Shown one piece after another: positions 25,317 through 33,170 of a stretch of 34,913 nt of DNA. Where the stretch lies: contig CAAGRW010000099.1 in NCBI GenBank assembly GCA_900772775.1, forward strand, positions 1 to 34,913, in the 5' to 3' direction. Source of the stretch: Candidatus Rifleibacteriota bacterium (GTDB taxonomy: Bacteria > Vulcanimicrobiota > Xenobia > Xenobiales > Xenobiaceae). The position numbers were made by a program, and so were the translations under genes. Each line of letters starts with the position of its first letter. Position 1 is the first letter of the stretch. Below the pieces are notes generated by a model, which was given only the letters and a program-made list of their open reading frames with translations, was not told the origin of the DNA and made no database searches.

Positions 25317-26633
25317 TTAGAATTGGTAAGTATGTGGGAAGAGCGTCTTCAGTTCTTCAGCGGAACCGGACATGCAAACAAGCCTATCTACAGGATTTAA
25401 CCATTTGTTAGCTAACTCGGCTGCTCTCGTCTTGGAGACTTTTTCTAATCCGGTCAAGTAGCCGGCAAAGTCAAAGACTATGCCATCTCTGGACAGAGCA
25501 TGTCCCAGTAAAGGAGCAGTTTCGCAAGGATTAGACCATTTAGAAACTACTCCAGCAGCATGACGCATAACCGCTTCATTAAAGATATTTTCATCTAAAG
25601 AGTCAGAGGCCAAGTCGGCAATTATCTTTTCCACAATATCGATAACTTTGGGTAATTCTTTTACGTGGGCCGATAAGTAAAGCTTAAAAACACCCATGCC
25701 GTCATAAACATTGATGGCAGTGCGACAAGTATAAGTTAAGCTGTTTTTCTCACGCAATTCCAAATTGAACAAACTGGAATAGCCTGCTCCCAACAAAGTA
25801 TTGATTACACGCCAAGTAAGTAAGTCTTTATCGGTCAAGACAGGGAAGCGCCATCCCATAGAAACAAAAGCTTGTTCTTCTGGGCCTGAAGTTTTAAGTA
25901 TAACGCTACCGTCAGGATATTCACTTTCGATAAGGAAATTGGCCGGTTTAATTGCACTTCCATAAGGAACACTTTGCCAAAAATCGTCGGCGCATTTGGC
26001 AAAATTGTCACTTAAATTGCCACAACCTATAATTACTAAGTTGCTGCGATTATAAATGCGCTGATGAAAAGCACGCAAATAGGCCGAGTCCATTTTGGCC
26101 AACCCGGCGTCGTCGCCCACAGGAGGACGACTCATGGGATTGGGAGCCAAAAGCAAACTTTCGACAGCATGAGAAACGAAAATACCATAATCGGCCAATT
26201 CACGCTGACGCTCGTGAATAATTATCTCACGCTCTGAATTTATGCTCTGCTGACTCAGTAAAGGCTTGAAAAGCACTTGTTGCAAAAGTTCGAATCCCAA
26301 GGCTTCTAAACCGCTGGGCACACGCACCCAATAAGCAGTTAAATCACGCGTAGAGTAAGCAGAAATTTGACCGCCTATTCCTTCAGCACAGCGTGACAAA
26401 TCGTGAAGGGCGGGAAACTTTTCGGTGCCGCGCATAGCTACATGCTCTAAAAAATGAGAAGCGCCCCACTCCCCTCTGTCTTCGTAGCGAACACCCGTTC
26501 GCACAGCCGCAAAAATATAAGCAAACGGAGAGCCGTCATTCGGACAAACCACACAGCGAGCTCCATTGGAAGCCTCGATGATTTGAGTACTTCGACAACG
26601 GGCAAATTCTTTAAAACTGGCAGGTAATTTCAT
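25317..26633 (-). CDS. M16 family zinc peptidase (second copy)
   Basis: 438 residues from the ATG at 26633. The zinc motif HFLEH is intact at His60, Glu63, His64, in ASHFLEHVAMRGTEKFPA, with EREIIIHERQRE downstream fitting the third ligand region. The C-terminal half has the inactive-domain SSLFNLELREKNSLTY pattern. It is clearly divergent from the copy at 5078-6355, so it is not a recent duplicate. No signal peptide is seen. The frame is open from a TTG at 26681, but that lies inside the hairpin at 26657-26689. It heads the minus-strand unit with the lipoprotein, DUF523 and thiI. Peptidase substrates are unknown. The ribosome site is A-rich and weak. Confidence 0.87.
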   Translation of the reverse strand: MKLPASFKEFARCRSTQIIEASNGARCVVCPNDGSPFAYIFAAVRTGVRYEDRGEWGASHFLEHVAMRGTEKFPALHDLSRCAEGIGGQISAYSTRDLTAYWVRVPSGLEALGFELLQQVLFKPLLSQQSINSEREIIIHERQRELADYGIFVSHAVESLLLAPNPMSRPPVGDDAGLAKMDSAYLRAFHQRIYNRSNLVIIGCGNLSDNFAKCADDFWQSVPYGSAIKPANFLIESEYPDGSVILKTSGPEEQAFVSMGWRFPVLTDKDLLTWRVINTLLGAGYSSLFNLELREKNSLTYTCRTAINVYDGMGVFKLYLSAHVKELPKVIDIVEKIIADLASDSLDENIFNEAVMRHAAGVVSKWSNPCETAPLLGHALSRDGIVFDFAGYLTGLEKVSKTRAAELANKWLNPVDRLVCMSGSAEELKTLFPHTYQF

Positions 26634-26656
26634 TGCTCTTCTTCTCACAACAAGCT

Positions 26657-26689
26657 CCGAATATTTGGGCCTTTTCGGCAAATATTCGG
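26657..26689 (-). promoter_or_regulatory. 11-bp perfect hairpin in the 5' leader of the M16 gene
   Basis: CCGAATATTTG (26657-26667) and CAAATATTCGG (26679-26689) form a perfect stem with an 11-nt loop, 23 nt upstream of the M16 ATG. No U-run follows. It may be an operator or an mRNA structure governing translation. Confidence 0.5.
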
Positions 26690-26835
26690 TTTAATTGCAG
26701 GCGATCTGCTTGCCTGGCTTTGACAGCGCCGCATTTCAGCACAAGCTTTTCTCTTTTCGCCCTAGAAAAGACAAAGCCCTCTACAATCAATACAGCGCAA
26801 ACTTTAGGCACTCAGCTTCCGCCTGTAAAAAGACA

Positions 26836-26895
26836 AAGAAAAAGGAAGGACTCTCTTAAACGCCTCAGCGCCCAAGGGGGTTCTTCCTTTTTCTT
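26836..26895. terminator. long-stem terminator-like hairpin, probably bidirectional
   Basis: AAGAAAAAGGAAG (26836-26848) pairs perfectly with CTTCCTTTTTCTT (26883-26895), with a 34-nt loop. On the minus strand it lies 24 bp after the possible small ORF and is followed by TGTCTTTTTAC, so it could terminate a transcript from there. Confidence 0.55.
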
Positions 26896-26919
26896 CGCCC
26901 TTAAACTATTAAGACTAAA

Positions 26920-26997
26920 CTAATACCACTCATCAGGTGGAATTAGGCAAACGCCATAAATTTCTTCATTAGAAACAGACTCTGTATCTAGATACAT
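26920..26997 (-). CDS. possible 25-residue small protein
   Basis: A minus-strand ORF encodes MYLDTESVSNEEIYGVCL and continues to IPPDEWY-stop. AAGGAAA lies 12 nt before the ATG, rather far for a ribosome site. A 13-bp terminator-like hairpin begins 24 bp after its stop, and its start overlaps the palindrome TGTATCTAGATACA, which could be an operator. The composition is acidic and protein-like, but it is far too short to be sure; a small RNA ending at the same terminator is an alternative. Confidence 0.3.
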   Translation of the reverse strand: MYLDTESVSNEEIYGVCLIPPDEWY

Positions 26998-27222
26998 TGT
27001 AAAAATATTTCCTTACAAATTTTTGCAAGTTCCCAGCACAGATCCGTCCCCGCGCCCCTCCCGCCGCAAGCACAAACCTGCGTGCCAAAGACCACCTTGT
27101 TGGCTTCGACAAGCGTCCGAAAAAATCTTACCTGTTGAGAATATTTTTTCAAAAATATTGAAAGATGTTCAAAGCTCGAACCAGCAAAGGAACCGCTCCT
27201 CTTTTTCTAGAAGGCGCACCCC

Positions 27223-28254
27223 ATGACAGAACATAGACATAGTTCGCCGGCAGCCAAAGAAGCGCTTCACCGCATTCTAAAATCTGCTTTTACAGCTAAA
27301 GATATAGCTGATTTAATGCCGGCTATCGATCTCAATAGCCCCGCTGCTCAGGCCAGGAAACTTATGGAACGTTTGGGCTGTCCCATCTTAGGAGTACAGC
27401 GTGACGGCCAATACGTCGGTTGGATCGATTTACAAGACGTAATAGGCGTAAATGAAGGTACTTGCGCTGACTTCTTGCGTGATTTTGAAGAACGGCCAAT
27501 CCTTCACGAAACAGCTTCTTTCAAAGAAGTTATCCTCAGTTTGGCCAAAGGTTCTCCGGTCTTTGTTAATGTCATGGGGGAAACAGCTGCAGCTATTTGT
27601 CCTTGCGATTTGCAAGACGCTCCTATGCGCATGTGGCTCTTCGGTCTAATTACTCTTATGGAGACCTTGATGCACAGAGCCATCACTTCACAACTTCCGG
27701 ATGAAACTTGGAAAAAGTATCTATCAGCCGGACGCTTGGAAAGAACTTGTGCTCTTTATGACGAGCGCCGCCGCCGCAACGAAGAGATCGATTTGGACGA
27801 TTGTTTGCAATTTTCGGATAAAGCCGATATTTTACTGCGTTATCCTATCACCGCTTCGGCCTTAGGCTTTACTTCAAAAAGGCGTGGACAAGAGTTCTTT
27901 TCTAAGCTGGAATCGCTGCGCAATACGCTGGCTCATTCCCAAGCACTTACTCCGGACAGCTTGCCAACTATTGTAGCTTTGGCCATATCTTTGGATATTT
28001 TGCTGGATGTAGAGGCCACTCCCTTATTGCAAAAGAATTCCACAACACCTATTCAGGCTGTCAAGACCATGGCCGCTCGTTTGCAAGAGCAAAATATTGC
28101 TTTGCCCGGTGTGGCCGTTCCACCTCCCACTCCCAAAGGAAAACTTCCTCCCAAAACAATAAAGGGAGTCCCCAGAGCGGTTATCGAAGCTCAAAGCCAA
28201 AACTCTGCCACCACCTCCGATCAAGGTGAGGCCGAAAACAAAAAAACAGTTTAA
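27223..28254 (+). CDS. CBS-domain protein with HEPN-like C-terminal domain
   Basis: 343 residues. Residues about 22-127 read as a pair of CBS motifs (DIADLMPAIDLNSPAAQARKL and later VGWIDLQDVIGV), a fold that binds adenine nucleotides. Residues about 136-265 are helical and contain RNTLAH (Arg233-His238), the R-x4-H motif of HEPN ribonucleases, in a Swt1-HEPN-like context (KLESLRNTLAHSQ). The tail from 285 is Pro/Lys-rich and probably flexible. A plausible role is RNA cleavage or binding controlled by a nucleotide signal; this is inference. The ATG has GAAGG 9 nt upstream. It stands alone, 187 bp before pckG; no antitoxin-like partner was found beside it. Confidence 0.7.
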   Translation: MTEHRHSSPAAKEALHRILKSAFTAKDIADLMPAIDLNSPAAQARKLMERLGCPILGVQRDGQYVGWIDLQDVIGVNEGTCADFLRDFEERPILHETASFKEVILSLAKGSPVFVNVMGETAAAICPCDLQDAPMRMWLFGLITLMETLMHRAITSQLPDETWKKYLSAGRLERTCALYDERRRRNEEIDLDDCLQFSDKADILLRYPITASALGFTSKRRGQEFFSKLESLRNTLAHSQALTPDSLPTIVALAISLDILLDVEATPLLQKNSTTPIQAVKTMAARLQEQNIALPGVAVPPPTPKGKLPPKTIKGVPRAVIEAQSQNSATTSDQGEAENKKTV

Positions 28255-28441
28255 CCTATTTATTAGGCCGGATTCGCCCGGCGACTTTGCGTTTCTGTGT
28301 AGCTTTTACTACCGGAAATTGCTCACGATTAGCTATCAAGTACGTCTTCAAGCTTTCTAAAGCAAGTTGACAGAACGACAGTTACATTTAAAGGGAAGGA
28401 AACGGAGTCCAATTTTTGCGACTCCAAGTGATTCATCAAGC

Positions 28442-30268
28442 ATGACAAACCCTCCAACTAAGAACCAAAAACTTATCAACTGGGTCAATGAAATTGCTCA
28501 ACTGTGCACTCCTGACAACATCTATTGGTGCGACGGAAGTCAAGAAGAGTATGATCGCCTTTGCCAAGAAATGGTCGAGAGCGGAACTTTCATTAAGCTC
28601 AACCCTGAGAAGCGCCCCGGTTGTTTCTTAGCCCGCTCCAATCCAGGTGATGTAGCCCGTGTTGAAGACCGCACCTTCATTTGCACAACCAAGCGCGAAG
28701 ATGCTGGCCCCACCAACAACTGGATGGCTCCCGACGAGATGAAAGCGATCCTCAAGGGTCACTTCAAAGGCTCCATGCGTGGTCGTACCATGTACGTTAT
28801 TCCTTTCAGCATGGGCCCCTTAGGTTCTCACATTGCTCAAATCGGCGTTGAGATTACCGACAGTCCTTACGTAGTAGTAAACATGCGTATTATGACTCGC
28901 ATGGGACAAAAAGTACTCGATGTACTGGGCGACGATGGTTACTTCGTTCCTTGCTTACACAGTGTAGGCGCTCCCTTAGAGCCCGGCCAGAAAGACGTAG
29001 CTTGGCCTTGCGATAAAGACAACAAATATATCGTTCACTTCCCCGAAGAGAACACCATTTGGTCTTACGGCAGCGGTTACGGCGGTAATGCTCTGTTGGG
29101 CAAAAAGTGCTTAGCTTTGCGTATCGCTTCCAATATGGCCAGACGTGAAGGCTGGTTAGCCGAGCATATGCTCATTTTGGGTGCCGAAGCTCCCAATGGC
29201 GAGACCACTTATGTAGCCGCTGCTTTCCCCAGTGCTTGCGGTAAGACCAACTTCGCCATGCTTATTCCTCCCGAATCTTTCAAGGGCTGGAAAATCTGGA
29301 CTGTCGGCGACGACATCGCTTGGATCAAACCCGGTAAAGACGGCCGCTTCTATGCTATCAACCCTGAAGCCGGCTTCTTCGGCGTAGCTCCCGGTACTTC
29401 CGTAAAGTCCAACTTTAACGCTATGGCCAGCGTCAGCTCCAACACCATCTTCACTAACGTAGCTTTAACTGATGACGGCGACGTATGGTGGGAAGGCATG
29501 ACCAAGGAAGCTCCCGCTCACTTGATCGACTGGCAAGGCAATGACTGGACTCCCGATTGTGGCCGTCCCGCCGCTCACCCCAACTCCCGCTTTACCGCTC
29601 CTACCGCCAATTGCCCCACCCTTTCTAAAGAGTGGAACAATCCTAACGGCGTGCCCATTTCCGCCTTCATCTTCGGCGGTCGCGTAAGTTCCAATATGCC
29701 TTTGGTTATGCAATCTTACAACTGGGGCCACGGTGTTTACTTAGCTGCCACCATGGGCTCCGAAAAGACCGCTGCCGCCAACGGTAAGATCGGTGAAATT
29801 CGTCGCGATCCTTACGCCATGCTGCCCTTCTGCGGTTATCACATGGGCGACTACTTCGATCACTGGCTCGATATCGGCCGCAAGACCAATCATCCTGTAC
29901 CGATCTTCCGCGTCAACTGGTTCCTCAAGAAAGACGGCAAGTTCTTATGGCCCGGCTTTGGTGACAACATGCGCGTCTTGAAGTGGATCATCGACAGAGT
30001 ACACGGCCGCGCCAAGGCTGTAGAATCTCCCGTCGGTTTGATGCCCACTTACGAAGACATCGACTGGACCGGCTTGGAGATGAGCCGTGAGCAATTCAAC
30101 GAGCTCATGACTATCGATAAAGAAGCCTGGAAGAGCGAGCTGTTAGCTCAAGAGCAACTCTTTGTCAAATTGAGCGAGAGACTGCCTCAAGAGTTGGTTA
30201 TGGAGCGCCAGATGCTCTTGCGCCGCCTCAACCGTACTTCCGGCACTTGGACTCCTCCCGAAAAGTAG
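28442..30268 (+). CDS. pckG: GTP-dependent phosphoenolpyruvate carboxykinase
   Basis: 608 residues from the ATG at 28442. Interconverts oxaloacetate and phosphoenolpyruvate with GTP, for gluconeogenesis or anaplerosis. The GTP-PEPCK kinase-1a loop is visible as FPSACGKTNFAM, and MKWI-type motifs follow; YWCDGSQEEY near the start binds substrate. Length matches the GTP class (600-620), not the ATP class (about 540). The frame is open from TTG 28367, but the added 25 residues are not family-like. Neither start has a clear ribosome site. Codon use is C-rich (TTC, ATC, GGC), suggesting high expression. A terminator lies at 30335-30375. Confidence 0.95.
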   Translation: MTNPPTKNQKLINWVNEIAQLCTPDNIYWCDGSQEEYDRLCQEMVESGTFIKLNPEKRPGCFLARSNPGDVARVEDRTFICTTKREDAGPTNNWMAPDEMKAILKGHFKGSMRGRTMYVIPFSMGPLGSHIAQIGVEITDSPYVVVNMRIMTRMGQKVLDVLGDDGYFVPCLHSVGAPLEPGQKDVAWPCDKDNKYIVHFPEENTIWSYGSGYGGNALLGKKCLALRIASNMARREGWLAEHMLILGAEAPNGETTYVAAAFPSACGKTNFAMLIPPESFKGWKIWTVGDDIAWIKPGKDGRFYAINPEAGFFGVAPGTSVKSNFNAMASVSSNTIFTNVALTDDGDVWWEGMTKEAPAHLIDWQGNDWTPDCGRPAAHPNSRFTAPTANCPTLSKEWNNPNGVPISAFIFGGRVSSNMPLVMQSYNWGHGVYLAATMGSEKTAAANGKIGEIRRDPYAMLPFCGYHMGDYFDHWLDIGRKTNHPVPIFRVNWFLKKDGKFLWPGFGDNMRVLKWIIDRVHGRAKAVESPVGLMPTYEDIDWTGLEMSREQFNELMTIDKEAWKSELLAQEQLFVKLSERLPQELVMERQMLLRRLNRTSGTWTPPEK

Positions 30269-30334
30269 TTCATAGGCCATAATCAAAAAGTGCTTGCAAT
30301 CGGCCCACGCCAATTAAAAGCACTTTATAAAATC

Positions 30335-30375
30335 GGGAGCCGTTTCAGTACAAAATCTGAAGCGGCCCCCTTTTT
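30335..30375 (+). terminator. rho-independent terminator after pckG
   Basis: GGGAGCCGTTTCAG (30335-30348) pairs with CTGAAGCGGCCCCC (30357-30370), followed by five T. Another 9-bp stem, AAAGTGCTT (30287-30295) with AAGCACTTT (30318-30326), lies just upstream. The ribosome site of the next gene starts 8 bp after the T-run, so the chromate transporter pair needs read-through or its own promoter. Confidence 0.85.
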
Positions 30376-30398
30376 GCTTTTTAAGGAGCTCCATTTCT

Positions 30399-31025
30399 TT
30401 GTCCTCACCATCTGTATCCCCAACTGAACCGCTCGGCCCACCGCCAATTACTTGGAAATTTCTTTGGCAACTTTTTTGGGAGACTTTGCGCATAAGCACC
30501 TTCACAATAGGGGGAGGCTTTATAATAGTAGCTTTTTTGCAAGAGCGATTCGTCGAGGAGTTACATTGGCTTACCGAAGACGAAATGCTCAACCTAGTTT
30601 CGATAGCTCAAAGCAGCCCAGGGCCAGTAGCGATCAACACTTCAGTGCTGGTAGGCTACAAATTGGCTGGCTTAAAGGGCGCTTTATTCTCTGTATTAGG
30701 CACCACTCTGCCACCATTAGTAATTATTACAATTATCGCCTATTGTTATAAGTGGATTGCCAATAGCCAAGCATTGCAAGCTTTCTTCTATGGCGCCCGT
30801 TATGCAGAAGCAGCTCTCATTCTAAATGTTACTGTTACTATGGTTACGACGGTTTTTAAGTCTTCCAAATATATCGGTCTAGCTATGGGAATTTTGGCTT
30901 CTTCTATCATGCTTGCAGTTAGCAATAGCGTCATTTATTTAGTGGCAGTTTTCGCCTTAGTAGGCTTAATATTCTTCCGCACTCCGTCAGCAGCAAACGA
31001 TACTAGCAAAACGCAAAAAAAATAA
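30399..31025 (+). CDS. chrA: chromate transporter, short-chain ChrA subunit (first)
   Basis: 208 residues with a TTG start 10 nt after AAGGAG. One CHR domain: FTIGGGFIIVAFLQERFVEELHWL, then QSSPGPVAINTSVLVGYKLAGLKGA (motif NPGP-like region) and four to five further membrane helices. Short-chain ChrA proteins occur as adjacent pairs that together form the transporter, exporting chromate or, in many bacteria, an unknown anion. Its partner begins 18 bp after the stop. The N-terminal 15 residues are Pro/Ser-rich and cytoplasmic. Physiological substrate is unproven. Confidence 0.88.
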   Translation: MSSPSVSPTEPLGPPPITWKFLWQLFWETLRISTFTIGGGFIIVAFLQERFVEELHWLTEDEMLNLVSIAQSSPGPVAINTSVLVGYKLAGLKGALFSVLGTTLPPLVIITIIAYCYKWIANSQALQAFFYGARYAEAALILNVTVTMVTTVFKSSKYIGLAMGILASSIMLAVSNSVIYLVAVFALVGLIFFRTPSAANDTSKTQKK

Positions 31026-31043
31026 TCAGTTGAGAAAATTCTT

Positions 31044-31637
31044 ATGTGGCCTTCTTTAGCAACTCTGTGGCTTTTATACGTAACTTTTTTTAATATAGGT
31101 ATCCTTTGCTTCGGAGGCGGCTATGCAGCAGTGCAGCTTTCTCAAGAGCAAACTGTCAATATTCATCACTGGATGACTATGGGCGATTTTGGCAGTATTG
31201 TCACTATGTCGGAAATGACCCCAGGCCCTATTGCTTTAAATGTCGCCACCTTTGTAGGCGCCAGACAAGGTGGCCTTTTGGGCTCGATTGTAGCTACGCT
31301 AGGCTTAATTTCCGGCCCTTGCTTAATAACTTCGCTTTTAGCTTTCATCTACCAAAAATACAAGGACTGTCCAGCCGTAGATGCTATCCTCAAAGGTATC
31401 AAGCCAGCAGTTTTAGGTATGTTAGTTTCCGTTGCTTTATCATTCGTTTTTTTAGCTATGCGTAAACCACAAATTTTGGAAGATCTCAATCCCAATGGCG
31501 CCCCAACCATAAATCCAGCCAGTCTTATAGTAATTGCTTTGTCAGTTTACGCTTTACACAAAAAAATTATCGGCCCTATTACTCTAATTTGCCTAACCGG
31601 CTTTACATCTTTAATAATTGAATTTTTCTGCCGCTAA
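31044..31637 (+). CDS. chrA: chromate transporter, short-chain ChrA subunit (second)
   Basis: 197 residues, six predicted helices. The CHR pattern FFNIGILCFGGGYAAVQLSQ is followed by SEMTPGPIALNVATFVGARQGGLLGS, parallel to the first subunit, so the pair arose by ancient duplication of one CHR domain. The ribosome site is weak and the gene is probably coupled to the first, 18 bp upstream. Its stop codon abuts the stop of the convergent nucleotidyltransferase-fold gene with no base between. Confidence 0.88.
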   Translation: MWPSLATLWLLYVTFFNIGILCFGGGYAAVQLSQEQTVNIHHWMTMGDFGSIVTMSEMTPGPIALNVATFVGARQGGLLGSIVATLGLISGPCLITSLLAFIYQKYKDCPAVDAILKGIKPAVLGMLVSVALSFVFLAMRKPQILEDLNPNGAPTINPASLIVIALSVYALHKKIIGPITLICLTGFTSLIIEFFCR

Positions 31638-32234
31638 TTATTCTCCGGGCAACCATTCCACAATGCCTTGCACAGGATGCAATTGGCGCCATTGCGCAAA
31701 TTCTTGGTAGTTTTGAACTTGAGCTTCCAGAACAGCTTGGTAATATTCAATTCCCATAACATGTTCATCTTCCGGAGTTTCATACTTAAGTTGCAAAATG
31801 AGCTTACGAGTCTTCTCATCAAGCGCATCTTTAATGCATTGAGCCTGCTTCTCGAAAAAGCCATCATATTTGCTATTCTTGTTAATATGGACAATATCAA
31901 TTTGCCAACTTTTACCTTGCTCAGTTTCGTAAATAAGCTGCCATTGCAAACAAGATTCATCAGTATCTAAAAAGTTTAAGTAGCTAACTTTCTTAATATG
32001 GCTATTAGCCGCTAACTTGGCTACAACTTTAAAACTGTCTTCAATATTGACAATATCAGAATAGACGTGAAAATCGATATCCAGATGTTTGCACAGTAAG
32101 CCACAAGCCAAAGAACCAACTAAATTAACTTCAGCGCCAATACTTTGCCAAGTTTTTCTAATTTGTAATTCCTCAATAATTTTTTCTGCTTCAGCACTAT
32201 TCTCTGCAGATATGATTTCATAAATTTCGGACAT
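31638..32234 (-). CDS. nucleotidyltransferase-fold protein (often misnamed phosphoglycerate mutase)
   Basis: 198 residues. WQSIGAEVNLVGSLACGLLCKHLDIDFHVYSD (pieces: GSLACGLL and DIDFHVY) is the polymerase-beta-like NTase pattern G-S and D-x-D. Homologues in gut Firmicutes are, from memory, listed as phosphoglycerate mutase family protein, which nothing here supports. Catalysis is not certain and the substrate is unknown. A GAGGG site lies before the ATG. It is followed upstream by a GNAT gene 39 bp away on the same strand, in a run of genes that look like gut-Clostridia imports; AT content is higher than in pckG. Confidence 0.7.
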   Translation of the reverse strand: MSEIYEIISAENSAEAEKIIEELQIRKTWQSIGAEVNLVGSLACGLLCKHLDIDFHVYSDIVNIEDSFKVVAKLAANSHIKKVSYLNFLDTDESCLQWQLIYETEQGKSWQIDIVHINKNSKYDGFFEKQAQCIKDALDEKTRKLILQLKYETPEDEHVMGIEYYQAVLEAQVQNYQEFAQWRQLHPVQGIVEWLPGE

Positions 32235-32273
32235 TATACACCCTCAAAATAGAATTATAAAAATTAACTGCCA

Positions 32274-33158
32274 CTACCAATTATCTAAACAACTAAGATT
32301 CACTCCACCGCAGCTGTATTCATCTCTACAACGTTCAGTTAGAGGCAAAATCATTTGACAACTACCCAAGCCAACTTCTTCAAAGCGTGTATCTTGTGGC
32401 AATTTGTCATTTAATTTGGCAGAACCAATTTCAAAAGGCTCTATTAAATTGGCAACTTTGATAAGCTCAGCCACTCCTTGAGAAGTGTCACTCAATAATT
32501 CTTCGCATTCATTGCCTTTATTCAAAATAGCATAAGCAGAGATTTGGCCTTCGTAATTTTTTAATCCATAGATTTTACCAGCATCTTTAAAGCGCCAGCG
32601 CCAATAATCGCGACTACGCTCCAGCCAGCCACATTGTTTATGTTTATTATAATAAGTAGCTAAAGCTGCTAAATCGCTCTCAGAACAGGCAAAAACGCTC
32701 TCGCTATTTTGGCATTTAGCTACAGAATTACGCAGACGCCAAAGCCTATGCCAAGCCGCTTCCTGATAACCCAATTTAAGATAAAATTGCGGTATGTAAG
32801 TAGAAAGTAAGAGACAACTACAACCACAAAGCTGCGCTTGATCAGCTATTTTATGCAAAATAACTGAAGCTAAACCACGACCGCGCCATTTTTCTTCTGT
32901 AGCTACACCAACAATAAAATTGACAGTTTCTGAGTGGCAATGGCTTATTCCAACCATATTCGAAGTTATAGAAAAAGCCATACTAGCCAGTTCTTGCTGA
33001 TAGATATATACAAAACATCTAGCTCCAACTAATCTACCTTGGCAGTAGCTATCAAAAGCATCTTCATCATCTTCAGGGAAAGCTTCCAACCATAGTCGCT
33101 TAATGGCCTGAATTTCTATTTCGATTTGGCTAGAGGAGGCAACGTCGTAAGCTAACAT
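32274..33158 (-). CDS. GNAT family N-acetyltransferase (Eis-like)
   Basis: 294 residues. The acetyl-CoA-binding motif A reads GVATEEKWRGRGLASVILHKI (about 87-107; key RGRGLA), with CLLLSTYIPQFYLKLGYQ as the motif B strand and helix. The C-terminal half (about 150-294) fits the two-domain Eis-like architecture. Eis-type enzymes acetylate amines on drugs or proteins, but the substrate here cannot be told. It starts 12 bp after the DUF2156 stop, so both are probably co-transcribed. No clear ribosome site is seen. Confidence 0.8.
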   Translation of the reverse strand: MLAYDVASSSQIEIEIQAIKRLWLEAFPEDDEDAFDSYCQGRLVGARCFVYIYQQELASMAFSITSNMVGISHCHSETVNFIVGVATEEKWRGRGLASVILHKIADQAQLCGCSCLLLSTYIPQFYLKLGYQEAAWHRLWRLRNSVAKCQNSESVFACSESDLAALATYYNKHKQCGWLERSRDYWRWRFKDAGKIYGLKNYEGQISAYAILNKGNECEELLSDTSQGVAELIKVANLIEPFEIGSAKLNDKLPQDTRFEEVGLGSCQMILPLTERCRDEYSCGGVNLSCLDNW

Positions 33159-33170
33159 AAAATTTATAGT

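Larger units (their letters stand above)
26634..27222. other. 589-bp region without a convincing large gene
   Basis: This gap between the divergent M16 gene and the CBS-HEPN gene holds an 11-bp perfect hairpin (26657-26689), a terminator-like hairpin (26836-26895), a small possible ORF (26920-26997) with the palindrome TGTATCTAGATACA (26983-26996), and an AT-rich hairpin AATATTTTT/AAAAATATT (27140-27148 with 27151-27159). A GC-rich patch at 27040-27120 is not recognised. Open frames here have no family and weak ribosome sites. Confidence 0.6.

Noticed and set aside
26611..26811. 66-residue minus-strand frame (GTG start) overlapping the start of the second M16 gene
   Set aside because: It has only a weak ribosome site, no recognisable family, and crosses the perfect hairpin at 26657-26689.
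27023..27226. 67-residue plus-strand frame before the CBS-HEPN gene
   Set aside because: Low-complexity Arg/Pro/Ser content, no ribosome site, overlaps the next start codon.
28367..28441. TTGACA at 28367 as a pckG promoter
   Set aside because: No -10-like sequence at 16-18 bp downstream.
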